Of a stretch of DNA of 50,101 nucleotides, positions 18,360 through 27,989 are shown one piece after another. The translations under genes and the position numbers were made by a program. The notes under the pieces are model-generated. The model ran no database searches, was not told the DNA's origin, and saw nothing but the letters and a program-made list of their open reading frames with translations. Positions within the stretch are counted from its first letter, which is position 1. Each line of letters begins with the position of its first letter. Origin of the DNA: Candidatus Polarisedimenticolaceae bacterium (GTDB lineage Bacteria > Pseudomonadota > Gammaproteobacteria > Chromatiales > Chromatiaceae); assembly GCA_021647945.1 (NCBI GenBank), contig JAKITT010000014.1, positions 1 through 50,101 on the forward strand, in the 5' to 3' direction.

Positions 18360-19219
18360 TTAAAAAACTGGCAATAATCGGCGTAGGGCTGATTGGTGGC
18401 TCACTCGCCCGTGCTCTACGCGAGCAGAATGCCGTCAAAGAGGTGGTGGGTTGTGGACGTGGTAAAGCAAATTTAGAGAGAGCGGTTGAGTTAGGTGTGA
18501 TCGACAGCTACACCCACGATGCAGGTGAAGCGGTTAAAGATGCCGACATGATCTTTCTTGCCGTGCCACTTGGAGCGATGGCCGCCACCTTTGAAGCGAT
18601 CAAACCCCATCTTGCTGAAGACGCCGTCATCACTGATGGGGGGAGTGTAAAAGGGTGTCTGGTCAAAGATGCCGAAGCTGTCTTTGGCACTGTTCCGAGC
18701 AACTTTATTCCTGGCCACCCCATTGCAGGCACAGAACATAACGGTGTAGAGGCCTCATTCCCTGAGCTTTATCAGGATCGTCGCGTCATATTGACCCCCC
18801 TTGCAACAACGAATCCTGATGCACTACAGCGCGTTATAGATATGTGGCAACTTTGCGGTGCCAAGGTAACCACCATGGCTGTTGAACACCACGACGAGGT
18901 GCTGGCCGCCACGAGCCATCTACCGCATATGTTGGCCTTCAGCTTAGTGGACTCATTGGCTCAAATGAAAGAGAACGATGAGATCTTTCGCTATGCTGCC
19001 GGTGGTTTCCGAGATTTCACTCGCATCGCCTCCAGCAACCCCGTAATGTGGCGTGATATCTGCCTAGCTAACCAGGATGCACTGGGGGATATGCTGCACC
19101 GCTTTGCTGATGAACTGACAGATCTGGCCAACACATTGAAAGAGGGGGATGGCGATCATCTCCTTGAGATTTTCGAACGCGCCAAAGCCGCACGTGACCG
19201 CTATATAGATAAGGTATAG
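18356..19219 (+). CDS. tyrA: Prephenate dehydrogenase
   Basis: A 287-aa monofunctional prephenate/arogenate dehydrogenase. It has the N-terminal dinucleotide motif GVGLIGGSLARAL (9-21), the catalytic region GHPIAGTEHNGVEAS, and the substrate-binding HHDEVLAATSHLPHMLAF followed by FRDFTRIASSNPVMW. It oxidatively decarboxylates prephenate toward tyrosine. There is no chorismate mutase domain, which PheA supplies, and no ACT domain. It is translationally coupled to hisC by an ATGA overlap. Confidence 0.94.
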   Translation: MIKKLAIIGVGLIGGSLARALREQNAVKEVVGCGRGKANLERAVELGVIDSYTHDAGEAVKDADMIFLAVPLGAMAATFEAIKPHLAEDAVITDGGSVKGCLVKDAEAVFGTVPSNFIPGHPIAGTEHNGVEASFPELYQDRRVILTPLATTNPDALQRVIDMWQLCGAKVTTMAVEHHDEVLAATSHLPHMLAFSLVDSLAQMKENDEIFRYAAGGFRDFTRIASSNPVMWRDICLANQDALGDMLHRFADELTDLANTLKEGDGDHLLEIFERAKAARDRYIDKV

Positions 19220-19220
19220 G

Positions 19221-19287
19221 GTAGGGCGGGTTTCAACCCGCCAAGAGCCACCAGCAAAATCTACCGGCGGGTTGAAACCCGCCCTAC
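19221..19287. repeat. REP-like palindromic element C, perfect 22-bp arms
   Basis: Positions 19221-19242 and 19266-19287 are exact reverse complements (22 bp). Each arm contains its own palindrome, GGCGGGTT...AACCCGCC. This is the best preserved of the three related intergenic elements in the window. It could form a long hairpin between tyrA and the next gene. Confidence 0.75.
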
Positions 19288-19305
19288 ATTTATCGGGTTA
19301 TAAAC

Positions 19306-19842
19306 ATGGCAAACTCCTTCCAAGACCAATTCCTTAAAGCGGGGCTTGTCGACAAGAAAAAGGCGAGTAAAGCACGCAAAGAGAAGGGCAAAGAGAATAG
19401 ACAGAAGGCGAAGGGAGCCAAGATCACCAACGAAGCTAAACTGCAGGCGGAGCGGCTACTGGTTGAAAAGAAGGAGCATGATCGTCAGCTTAATTTAGAG
19501 AAGAAAGAGGCGGCAGATGCAAAGGCGATTATCGCTCAGATTCGACAGCTAATTGAGGTCAACCGTCTCTCACGTAAAGAGGGCGATATCGCCTTTAACT
19601 TTGTTGATGGCACAAAAGTTAAAAAAATCTACCTACCTGAAAAGATGCACCAACAGCTGAGCAAAGGGCGCTTGGCCATTGTGAAGTTTGATGAGGGGTA
19701 TGAGGTGGTGGCCATCCCCATCGCTGATAAAATCAGCCTCCGCAGTGATGATATTGTGATCCACCGTGATGAGGCCGCGCCAGAGGATGAGAGCGATGAT
19801 CCCTATGCAGATTACCAAATTCCTGATGATTTGATGTGGTAA
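19306..19842 (+). CDS. DUF2058 (YaiL-like) nucleoprotein/polysome-associated protein
   Basis: A 178-aa protein starting MANSFQDQFLKAGLVDKKKASKARKEKGK, typical of DUF2058 (E. coli YaiL). The first ~75 residues form a very Lys/Glu-rich charged helix. The C-terminal part (about 80-178) has FNFVDGTKVKKIYLPEKMHQQL and ends in an acidic stretch and YADYQIPDDLMW. The function is not established; the charge pattern suggests nucleic acid or ribosome association. It sits between tyrA and aroA as an extra gene in the aromatic block. Confidence 0.85.
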   Translation: MANSFQDQFLKAGLVDKKKASKARKEKGKENRQKAKGAKITNEAKLQAERLLVEKKEHDRQLNLEKKEAADAKAIIAQIRQLIEVNRLSRKEGDIAFNFVDGTKVKKIYLPEKMHQQLSKGRLAIVKFDEGYEVVAIPIADKISLRSDDIVIHRDEAAPEDESDDPYADYQIPDDLMW

Positions 19843-19905
19843 GCCAATCTATATTGATTGCTCAACGTCACTATCACAACGACTACTAATAGATAAAGAA
19901 TCAAG

Positions 19906-21216
19906 ATGACAAACAACATTAAGTTTAGCGTACAACCCGGTGGAAAGCTTACTGGAAACATTCGTGTTCCTGGTGATAAATCGATCTCGCATCGCTCCAT
20001 CATGCTCGGTTCACTCGCTGAAGGAGTCACCGAAGTAGAGGGCTTTTTAGAGGGTGATGATAGCCTAGCAACGCTGCGCGCTTTTCGTAATATGGGAGTG
20101 GAAATTGAGGGGCCAGACCAGGGTAGGGTGCGTATTCATGGTGTTGGCATGCATGGTCTTAAACAGCCCGTTGCGCCGTTAGATCTTGGCAACTCTGGCA
20201 CCTCAATGCGCCTATTATCGGGCCTCTTAGCGGGTCAAGGGCTTGATCTCACCTTAACGGGTGATGAGTCACTCTCCGGCCGTCCAATGCGTCGTGTGAC
20301 CGATCCACTCGCCCTTATGGGAGCCACCATTGAATCAGATGAAAATGGCACTGCACCACTGCATATCAAACCTGTTAAGCAGCTGAAGGCTATCAACTAT
20401 TCACTGCCAATGGCCAGTGCGCAGGTTAAATCCTCAGTTCTACTTGCCGGTCTCTATGCTGATGGTGAAACCATCGTAACTGAACCCGCACCAACACGTG
20501 ACCACACTGAACGTATGCTGCGCGGTTTTGGCTATTCGGTTGAGACCAATGGCAACCGCATCTCACTCAAAGGGGGCGGTAAGCTCACCGCATGTTCACT
20601 TGATGTGCCTGCCGATATCTCCTCATCCGCCTTCTTTCTGGTCGGTGCCACCATCAGCCTCGGCTCAGACCTCACACTCAATCACGTTGGAATGAATCCC
20701 ACTCGAATTGGCGTTATCAATATCCTCCGTGAGATGGGAGCCAATATTGAGGTGCTCAATGAGCGCACTGTAGGTGGCGAGCCCGTTGCAGACCTGCATG
20801 TTCGTTACAGCCCATTGAAAGGTATCCATATACCTGAAGATCAAGTGCCGCTCGCCATTGATGAGTTCCCATCCATCTTCATCGCTGCAGCTTGCGCCGA
20901 GGGTGAAACTGTTTTGACTGGTGCTGAAGAGCTGCGAGTCAAAGAGAGTGACCGCATCCAAGTGATGGTTGATGGCCTGAAGATCGTCGGCATCGACATC
21001 CAAGGCACGCCAGATGGCGCGATCATCAAAGGTGGCCAGATAAACGGCGGTACAGTTGAGAGTCACGGCGATCACCGTATCGCCATGTCATTTGCCATGG
21101 CCGCACTGCGCGCTACAGCGCCAATCATCATCAATGACTGCGCAAACGTAAACACATCATTTCCAAACTTTGCCGAGTTAGCTGCTGAAACAGGGCTCAA
21201 CATCAGCCAATGCTAA
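19906..21216 (+). CDS. aroA: 3-phosphoshikimate 1-carboxyvinyltransferase (EPSP synthase)
   Basis: A 436-aa EPSP synthase, sixth step of the shikimate pathway. Motifs: PGDKSISHRSIMLGSLAEG (about 22-40), LGNSGTSMRLLSGLLAGQ with PEP-binding residues (about 93-110), and RVKESDRIQVMVDGL near 345. An Ala follows the NSGT motif, making it bacterial class II-like (LLSGLLAGQ). In relatives cmk and rpsA often follow aroA; here the Wadjet genes begin 9 bp after the stop. Confidence 0.96.
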   Translation: MTNNIKFSVQPGGKLTGNIRVPGDKSISHRSIMLGSLAEGVTEVEGFLEGDDSLATLRAFRNMGVEIEGPDQGRVRIHGVGMHGLKQPVAPLDLGNSGTSMRLLSGLLAGQGLDLTLTGDESLSGRPMRRVTDPLALMGATIESDENGTAPLHIKPVKQLKAINYSLPMASAQVKSSVLLAGLYADGETIVTEPAPTRDHTERMLRGFGYSVETNGNRISLKGGGKLTACSLDVPADISSSAFFLVGATISLGSDLTLNHVGMNPTRIGVINILREMGANIEVLNERTVGGEPVADLHVRYSPLKGIHIPEDQVPLAIDEFPSIFIAAACAEGETVLTGAEELRVKESDRIQVMVDGLKIVGIDIQGTPDGAIIKGGQINGGTVESHGDHRIAMSFAMAALRATAPIIINDCANVNTSFPNFAELAAETGLNISQC

Positions 21217-21225
21217 ACAGGTACA

Positions 21226-22719
21226 GTGACAGACAATAGCCGAGCTAATGTCCCTTTTCTATTGGGGCTAAAAAAGCACCACCCCGCATGGCAACTACTT
21301 GTTGCACATACGGGGCCGGTGGTGATTGGTGCGCTGAAAAGACTTTTTGATGAGAGCTTAGATGGTATTGATATCGAGGCGGCTCATCAGCTGTTGAGTG
21401 AGATGTTACAGCTCTCACATGAGGCGGGGGAGATTGAGAGCAGCGGTGACTATCTGCTTGAAGCGAGACGTGAAATTCGCCAGTGGATTCGGCGCAGCCT
21501 CGTGGTTGAACGTGAAGGGCGGCTGATCGCTACCGATGCCCTTGAGGCCGCCTTCCGTTTTGTTGATGGCCTCGACAATCGCATCATGTCCTCCACCGCA
21601 TCCCGTCTCTCGATTGTTCAGCGTGAGATTGAAAACCTCGAATCAACCCTCAACCCCGATCCCAAAAGCCGTGAGCGAGTAATAGCGCAGAAGATTGCCA
21701 CACTGGAGGCTGAGTTGGCCGCCGTACAGCGGGGTGAGATGAAGCTACTGCCAGAGCCAGCGGCGATAGAGGCGATCCGTGAGGTCTACAACTTGGCGAT
21801 GGGGTTACGCAATGACTTTCGCCGTGTAGAGGACTCCTACCGAGAGGCCGACCAGCGCCTACGCAAGTCAATTATCAGCGAGCAGAGCCATCGTGGTGAT
21901 ATTGTCGATACCCTGCTGGAGAGCCACGATCAGCTGATTCAGACCAATGAAGGGCGGGTTTTTGAGGCCTTTCAGCAGCAGCTAGTGCGCAGTGTTGAGT
22001 TGAACCATATGAAGCAGCAGATTCGCTCATTGGTCAATCGTCCTGTGGCCCACAAAGCGCTAAGCCGTGAACAGCAGACTGATCTACGCCTACTGATTAT
22101 GCGTTTAGTGAGTGAGAGTGCCAGTGTGCTGCGTGCTCGGGCGCGCAGTGAGCGCGATGTGAAGGGCTTCTTGAAAACAGGGCTCGCTTCCGAGCACCAC
22201 CGAGTGGGCCAACTCCTGAATGATATTTTTGCCCAGGCAGCAACGATCGATTGGCAGCGCCAAGCTACCCGACGTGCCGCCGCACCGCTGCCACCTATTG
22301 GTATCGCCAACAGCACACTGCCGGTGTTGGAACGCCTGCGTTTTAAAGATATTGAAGAGGGCATTGAGCCGATTCTCGACCTCATCCAGCAGACCACTAA
22401 TCTAGATGAGGTGGATGATGAGTTTTGGTTATCTTTTGATGCCTTAGATCGACAAGCCTTGGTGAAGGAGACGTTGCAGCTGTTGGCTACTGAGGGACAG
22501 AGCATGACCATCGGTGAGATCGCCCAGAAGATTCCACCCACGCATGATCTAGAGTCAATGGCACTCTGGCTGACCATGGCGCTAGAGGCCGATCTGCCAC
22601 TTGATGGTGGCGAAGAGCAGGTGGATTTGAGTGATGCAGAGGGGAACAGCGTCCGCTTTACGCTGCCCAAAGTTAAGCTCAATAGTGATCTGCTGAACAA
22701 TATTGACTTGGAGTTGTAA
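21226..22719 (+). CDS. jetA: Wadjet system subunit JetA (DUF3375)
   Basis: A 497-aa DUF3375 protein, the kleisin-like subunit of the type I Wadjet anti-plasmid complex. It starts near FLLGLKKHHPAWQLLVAHTGPVVIGALKRLF, has an EARREIRQWIRRSLV segment, a central coiled coil (about 125-175) and C-terminal winged-helix-like regions, as expected of MukF-type kleisins. The GTG start lies 9 bp after aroA with an AGG upstream, so transcription probably runs on from the aroA operon. It overlaps jetB by one base (TAATG). The assignment is firm because all four jet genes are present in order. Confidence 0.9.
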   Translation: MTDNSRANVPFLLGLKKHHPAWQLLVAHTGPVVIGALKRLFDESLDGIDIEAAHQLLSEMLQLSHEAGEIESSGDYLLEARREIRQWIRRSLVVEREGRLIATDALEAAFRFVDGLDNRIMSSTASRLSIVQREIENLESTLNPDPKSRERVIAQKIATLEAELAAVQRGEMKLLPEPAAIEAIREVYNLAMGLRNDFRRVEDSYREADQRLRKSIISEQSHRGDIVDTLLESHDQLIQTNEGRVFEAFQQQLVRSVELNHMKQQIRSLVNRPVAHKALSREQQTDLRLLIMRLVSESASVLRARARSERDVKGFLKTGLASEHHRVGQLLNDIFAQAATIDWQRQATRRAAAPLPPIGIANSTLPVLERLRFKDIEEGIEPILDLIQQTTNLDEVDDEFWLSFDALDRQALVKETLQLLATEGQSMTIGEIAQKIPPTHDLESMALWLTMALEADLPLDGGEEQVDLSDAEGNSVRFTLPKVKLNSDLLNNIDLEL

Positions 22720-23345
22720 TGAGCGCTGATGAGACAGAAGTAACCCCAGAAACCACATCAAATCAGCTCAAAAGTGCCGTTCAGGAGTTGCTCAAATATG
22801 GTGTGCTGGAGGCGGCACATAAGCCCAATCTATACCGTACCGCGCTCACTTCGCCGGAGGATATTGATCAGATCTTAGAACCTCTCGACATGGCTTTAAA
22901 GATTGATGATATTCGCGGTATTGCTTATCTGGCCATTATCCAAGATTATGCCGATAGCGAACGGGATGAGTGGAGCCACCCCTTGGTGCGGCGACAGCGC
23001 TTCAACCTAGAGCAGTCACTACTCGTGGCCATTTTACGGCGCATCTACATTGCTCATGAGATGGAGGTTGGCATTGGCAGCAGCTCATCTGTCGCCCATC
23101 TTGATGAGTTGATCCCTGAGATGAACCAGTTTCTAGGGGAATCAGGCAGCGACAGCCATGACATGAAACGGGTACGCCAACTGCTGGAGCAGCTACGCGG
23201 CCACGGCTTGGTCTCCGAGGTTGATAAAAATGATCAGGTCACCATCCGGCCGCTGATTGTGCATCTTGCCAATCCAGAAAATTTAAAAAACCTATTGATC
23301 GCTTTTCAGCAGCAGGCAGAGAGTAAACAGAGGCATGCAACGTGA
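22719..23345 (+). CDS. jetB: Wadjet system subunit JetB (DUF4194)
   Basis: A 208-aa DUF4194 protein, the KITE (MukE-like) subunit of Wadjet. It is predicted to be winged-helix rich, with LVRRQRFNLEQSLLVAILRRIYIAHEME in the middle, RVRQLLEQLRGHGLVSEVDKNDQVTIRPLIVHL as the wing near the C-terminus, and a charged tail. The start overlaps the jetA stop and the stop overlaps the jetC start (GTGA), so expression should be stoichiometric. It links kleisin JetA to the JetC motor. Confidence 0.88.
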   Translation: MSADETEVTPETTSNQLKSAVQELLKYGVLEAAHKPNLYRTALTSPEDIDQILEPLDMALKIDDIRGIAYLAIIQDYADSERDEWSHPLVRRQRFNLEQSLLVAILRRIYIAHEMEVGIGSSSSVAHLDELIPEMNQFLGESGSDSHDMKRVRQLLEQLRGHGLVSEVDKNDQVTIRPLIVHLANPENLKNLLIAFQQQAESKQRHAT

Positions 23346-26300
23346 GCCAAGCCAAACAGAGTGAAATGTTTGATACCCCCTCTAACCACTCGCCCTACAT
23401 CATTGAAGAGCTAGAGATCTATAATTGGGGGCCGTTTTCTGGCCGGCATCGGGCCTATATTGATTCACGGGGCAGTGCCATTATTGGTCAGACGGGCAGC
23501 GGAAAAACCACGCTTGTCGATGCCATCATGACCCTCATCGCCGCCCGTCCACTCTACAATCTCGCCTCCACTGGAGGGCATGAGAGTGACCGTGATCTGG
23601 TCTCCTATATACGTGGTGTTTCGGGTGAAGGTAATGAGAGTGGGGATAACGCACACATCGCCAGAAATGGCTCCACGGTTACCGCCCTCGCAGCGAGATT
23701 TAGCAATGGTGAACAACAGGTCACGTTAACGGCACTCTTCTGGCTTGATGGCAGCAGCTCATCAATGACCGACCTAAAGCGGCTTTGGCTCTTTAGTCGT
23801 GATGCCGAGCATGAGATCAGCCACTGGTTGGCGCTGCATCGAGAGGGGGGTGCAAGAGCGGTTAAACAGTTCGTGCGGGAGCAGAGCAACACCACCATTC
23901 ATGATAGCAAAAAAGCCTACCTAGCCCAGCTACAGCGCTTCTTTGAGGTGGGGAAAAATGCCTTTGCACTGCTCAATCGCGCAGCGGGTCTGAAGCAGCT
24001 CAACAGCATTGATGAGCTGTTTAGAGAGTTAGTGTTAGAGGATAAATCAGCCTTTAAACGGGCAGCCGATGTGGTGGACGGTTTCGATGTGCTCAAAGAG
24101 ATCCATCAAGAGTTAGAGATCGCCCGCAGCCAGCAGCATGCACTGCTGCCGATTGATGCGGAGGAGCAGGTTCGTCAACGAAAGGATAAAAAAGTCGAAG
24201 AGTTGGCTCGGTTGAGCCACATTCTGCCGATTTGGTTTGCTACACAAGGACATCAACTATGGCAGCATCGCCAAAGTGAACTGATCGAGCAACTGGCTAA
24301 GTGCCGCGTGATCTCGGCTGAACTGACCGATGAACAGCAGGGCCAGGAGTTAGAGATAGAGCAGCGACATCGGTTCTATATTGAGCAGGGTGGCGGCAAT
24401 ATCGAACAGCTGGAGCAGCAGATTCAGCAACAGCAGAAAATTCATCGTGACTGCCGGTCAAAGTCCAATGATTATCAGCGCTTAACCACTGGACTTGATC
24501 TTGATTCTACCATTTCAAAAGAGTCATTAAAGCTCAACCAACAGCGTGGCGAAGCGTTACGGTTGGAAAAACAGCAACAGTTGACGGCACTCGAAGAGCA
24601 GCGGGATCAAGAGGGTGGGGCGCTCTTCACCACTGAAGCGCATAAAAAGAGTCTTCAAACCGCCCTACAGGAGGCGAAAGAGAATAGTCACTCCAACATC
24701 CCCTCCGCCTATCTGCGCTTCAAGCTTGATCTAGCCGAAGCGCTCAAGATCGATGTCGATGCGGTGGCCTATATTGCAGAACTGGTGGAGATTAAAAGCG
24801 AAGAGGGTCGCTGGCGGGGAGCAATTGAGCGCGCTTTGGGTGCGCATCGTCTACGTCTGATTGTGCCAGGTGATCAGATGAGGCAGGCACTCGCCTGGGT
24901 CAACCGGCGCAATAATCGTCTCCATGTGCGTCTGCTTGATGCTGCTGAGCAGCGTAAAGAGGCCCGTTTTCTTAGTGATGGTTTCTGCCATAAACTCAGC
25001 TATCGCAAACATCCACAACGTGAGGTGGTAAAACGGTTTGTTGCGGGCATTGATCGGCACTGTGTTGCGAGCAGTGATCTGTTACACCAAACCCCGCATG
25101 GCATGACCGCAGAGGGGTTGATGTCGGGTAGAGCAGGGCAGTTTGATAAACAGGATCAGCGCGCCCTCAATGAGAACTGGATGACCGGCTTTGATAACCG
25201 TGACCGCCTGCGTGAACTCGCCAATGAGCTGGCGCAGATAACAGATGAAGCCTCACAACAACAGGAGCAATTTGGCACAACCAAGGGCCAATTAAAAACC
25301 TTAGAACAGCTGATTTTGCTGTTGAGTACCCTTGAGAGCTTGGAGTTTGGCGATATTGATGTGAAATCTGCCGAGCGGCTGCTGATACAACTTCAACAAC
25401 ACCTAGAGCAGTTGCAAGACCCCAACTCTGATACCGCCCGAGCAAAACAGCAGTGGGAAGCGGCCAAAGCGATACTACAACAGATACGGCAAAACCTGCT
25501 AGAGAGTGAGCAGAAAATCAGCCGTCTGCAAGTTAAGCAAGAGCAGGCAACTCAGCGAGTGAAAAGCCTCCTCAAACAGATGGGAAGTGGTCTCTCAACA
25601 GAGCAGCAGACTTTGGCCGCCGGGCACTTCAAAGCGATCAGCATCGAAGAGATTGATCAGTTAGATGAGCAGCAGCGGGAGGCCAACAGCCAACTACAAA
25701 AGAGGTCTCAAACTGCCTCCACCGGCCTCTCATCCAGCATCAATCGATTGATTCGCTTAATGGGCACGGCCAAGCAGAAAGATACCGGCGCACTCTCCGA
25801 AGTGGGGACAGAAATTTGTGATATTCCCAACTACCTACAGCAGTTGCAGCTACTCACTAAAGAGGCGCTGCCGGAGAAGGTTGAACGCTTCCTCGCCTAT
25901 CTGAATAAATCTTCAGATGAGGGGGTGACTCAGCTACTGGTCAATATCGAAAATGGTGTCTCGATGATCGAAGAGCGCATTGATGAACTCAATCGAACCA
26001 TGGTCAAAGTCGATTTCCAGCCTGGACACTACCTACAGTTACGACCCAAAAGAGTGATCCACGAAACCCTCACATCGATCCAAAAAGCGCAACGGCAACT
26101 GCGTAGCGCCGCACTGAAAGAGGATGAAGGGGAGTCACACTACCGTGCGCTAATCGAGCTGGTTGGTCAGCTACGTGATGCTGTTGAACGAAAAAAGACC
26201 CAAGGGGCCAGAGCACTGCTCGACCCCCGTTATCGGCTGCAATTTTCTGTTGCCGTCATCAAACGAGATGGCGAACAGGTGATTGAGGTACGCACCGGCT

Positions 26301-26650
26301 CACAAGGCGGCAGCGGTGGTGAGAAGGAGATCATCACCAGCTATATTCTCACCGCCTCATTAAGTTACGCCCTCTGCCCAGATGGCATGGGACGCCCCCT
26401 GTTTGGCACGGTAATACTTGATGAAGCCTTCTCAAAAAGCTCTCAAGCGGTTGCAGCACGAATCATTGATGCACTGCGTCAGTTTGGCCTACACCCACTC
26501 TTTATCACTCCCAATAAAGAGATGCGACTGCTACGTCTGCATACACACTCCGCCATCCTAGTGCATCGTCGTGGGTTACGTGCCACCACCACCTCACTAA
26601 GCTGGGACGAGCTAGACCAACAAGCAAAAAAACGTCTGGAAAACGTGTGA
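23342..26650 (+). CDS. jetC: Wadjet system SMC-like ATPase JetC
   Basis: A 1102-aa SMC/MukB-like ATPase. Walker A is GQTGSGKTT at 49-57. Long Gln/Glu-rich coiled coils (about 260-500 and 620-900) flank a hinge-like globular part (about 460-610). The ABC signature GGSGGEKE is at about 989 and Walker B VILDEAFSK at about 1024. The motor extrudes DNA loops; the known system recognises small closed circular DNA and lets JetD cut it. The start is GTG, coupled to jetB. All ATPase motifs look intact, so the system is probably active. Confidence 0.93.
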   Translation: MSQAKQSEMFDTPSNHSPYIIEELEIYNWGPFSGRHRAYIDSRGSAIIGQTGSGKTTLVDAIMTLIAARPLYNLASTGGHESDRDLVSYIRGVSGEGNESGDNAHIARNGSTVTALAARFSNGEQQVTLTALFWLDGSSSSMTDLKRLWLFSRDAEHEISHWLALHREGGARAVKQFVREQSNTTIHDSKKAYLAQLQRFFEVGKNAFALLNRAAGLKQLNSIDELFRELVLEDKSAFKRAADVVDGFDVLKEIHQELEIARSQQHALLPIDAEEQVRQRKDKKVEELARLSHILPIWFATQGHQLWQHRQSELIEQLAKCRVISAELTDEQQGQELEIEQRHRFYIEQGGGNIEQLEQQIQQQQKIHRDCRSKSNDYQRLTTGLDLDSTISKESLKLNQQRGEALRLEKQQQLTALEEQRDQEGGALFTTEAHKKSLQTALQEAKENSHSNIPSAYLRFKLDLAEALKIDVDAVAYIAELVEIKSEEGRWRGAIERALGAHRLRLIVPGDQMRQALAWVNRRNNRLHVRLLDAAEQRKEARFLSDGFCHKLSYRKHPQREVVKRFVAGIDRHCVASSDLLHQTPHGMTAEGLMSGRAGQFDKQDQRALNENWMTGFDNRDRLRELANELAQITDEASQQQEQFGTTKGQLKTLEQLILLLSTLESLEFGDIDVKSAERLLIQLQQHLEQLQDPNSDTARAKQQWEAAKAILQQIRQNLLESEQKISRLQVKQEQATQRVKSLLKQMGSGLSTEQQTLAAGHFKAISIEEIDQLDEQQREANSQLQKRSQTASTGLSSSINRLIRLMGTAKQKDTGALSEVGTEICDIPNYLQQLQLLTKEALPEKVERFLAYLNKSSDEGVTQLLVNIENGVSMIEERIDELNRTMVKVDFQPGHYLQLRPKRVIHETLTSIQKAQRQLRSAALKEDEGESHYRALIELVGQLRDAVERKKTQGARALLDPRYRLQFSVAVIKRDGEQVIEVRTGSQGGSGGEKEIITSYILTASLSYALCPDGMGRPLFGTVILDEAFSKSSQAVAARIIDALRQFGLHPLFITPNKEMRLLRLHTHSAILVHRRGLRATTTSLSWDELDQQAKKRLENV

Positions 26651-26672
26651 AAAAGATTGAGCGGTTTACCCC

Positions 26673-27821
26673 ATGAAATCACCTAAGGTACTGCGCCAAA
26701 AACTCAGACGACAGTGGCAAAACGGAGCATTGCGTGAAACCAGCTTACTCAACCCCGATCACTGGCCGCTGACCCTGCCAATAGGAAAGCCATCTCCAGC
26801 ACAGATAACAGAGGAGATTGCCGCCGTTAGGGAGCATATCCAGAGCTGGCGTAGCGTAAAAGAGGGAGAGGTCACCTGGCAATTGGTAAACTTCCGCAGC
26901 ACCGCCGAGCCTGTTGAACTGCCGGTCAGTTGGCAACTTAATTGCGCTGATGAGTGGGTCCCAGCAATGGCTGATAAAGGCATACAGCAGGAGTATCTGC
27001 TGCTCTCAAACGTAATCAAACAGATCAATCCGCTGTTTCACCCCATCATCATCCGGCAGCGCCAGCAGATACTCTCCAAAGGGGGAGACGAGACCATTCA
27101 AACCTGTGAAGTGGCGCTACAACTAACCCCCGGTTATGCCAATGGTCGCCCTCTACGAGCACTCTCCATCGCCGGTTGTGACAGTAAGTTTTTTGAGCGT
27201 AATCGCGCCTTATTGATCAAATTGCTTGAAACACGATTTGATTCACAAGCACTAGAGCTAGGTTTAGGGTCATTCCTCAATGCTCAAGATGAGGGCGAAC
27301 ACTGGCTATTGGTTGTTCCTTTAGAAACGGGCTTGCTCCCATTTAATCAACAGCGCGTAAGAAGCAGCGAGCTGGCCAAAACGTCACTACCTGGTAGCCA
27401 TCTACTCATCGTAGAAAATGAGCGTAGCCTCTACCAACTGCCAAAGCTGCCTGGAACCATCGCCATATTGGGTGCAGGCCTCAACTTAAGTTGGTTAAAA
27501 GCCCACTGGATAAGAGAAAAGAAAATTGCCTACTGGGGAGATATCGACACCTGGGGTTTAACCATGCTCGCCACCGTGCGTGATCTCCAACCAACCATAA
27601 CAGCGCTATTAATGACGCAAGAGATATTTGAAGAGCACAAACAACACAGCGTTTCTGAAGCGGTCATTGCAAACCAATCTGCACCCGCCAAACTCGCTGA
27701 GCATGAGCAGCAACTCTATCTCCACCTTGCCGCGTTAAAGAGAGGTCGCTTAGAGCAAGAGTTCATTACCGATGAGCGAGTGAAGAGAACTGTTATTCAA
27801 TGGCACGGTTCAAACACTTAA
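26673..27821 (+). CDS. jetD: Wadjet system TOPRIM nuclease JetD (DUF3322-DUF2220)
   Basis: A 382-aa protein with an N-terminal DUF3322 region (KVLRQKLRRQWQNG...WPLTLPIGKPSP) and a C-terminal DUF2220 TOPRIM domain. The metal-binding motif AYWGDIDTWGLTMLA is at about 288-302. JetD is the nuclease that cleaves plasmids once JetABC has extruded them. The gene starts 22 bp after jetC and is full length. Its stop overlaps the end of a transposase stub on the opposite strand, which marks the right edge of the island. Confidence 0.9.
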   Translation: MKSPKVLRQKLRRQWQNGALRETSLLNPDHWPLTLPIGKPSPAQITEEIAAVREHIQSWRSVKEGEVTWQLVNFRSTAEPVELPVSWQLNCADEWVPAMADKGIQQEYLLLSNVIKQINPLFHPIIIRQRQQILSKGGDETIQTCEVALQLTPGYANGRPLRALSIAGCDSKFFERNRALLIKLLETRFDSQALELGLGSFLNAQDEGEHWLLVVPLETGLLPFNQQRVRSSELAKTSLPGSHLLIVENERSLYQLPKLPGTIAILGAGLNLSWLKAHWIREKKIAYWGDIDTWGLTMLATVRDLQPTITALLMTQEIFEEHKQHSVSEAVIANQSAPAKLAEHEQQLYLHLAALKRGRLEQEFITDERVKRTVIQWHGSNT

Positions 27822-27898
27822 TACAGACTGAAAACTGAAATGCAGAGCTCTTGACGCTCTGCTTCACTCAATTTGACGATATATTTTTTGGCTGGCAT
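27818..27898 (-). pseudogene. 5' stub of an IS630-type transposase
   Basis: Reading minus from ATG 27898 gives MPAKKYIVKLSEAERQEL, the typical N-terminus of IS630-family (Tc1/mariner-like) transposases. After 18 codons the frame runs into unrelated sequence and ends at the jetD stop. The remaining ~300 codons are absent. The AT-rich sequence upstream (to about 27935) may be the element's left end. It appears to have been truncated when the Wadjet genes arrived or by a later deletion. Confidence 0.55.
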
Positions 27899-27989
27899 TG
27901 CGTTTACAGCGATATATCCGTCAATATAATCTGGACGGTGTACTAGGAAGTCCCGTTTTGTATCATGAGATCAAAGACTCGCTTGTGTA

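Noticed and set aside
20665-21075. Open frame of 136 codons antisense to aroA
   Set aside because: aroA on the other strand has all EPSP synthase motifs; the antisense frame shows no recognisable protein signal.
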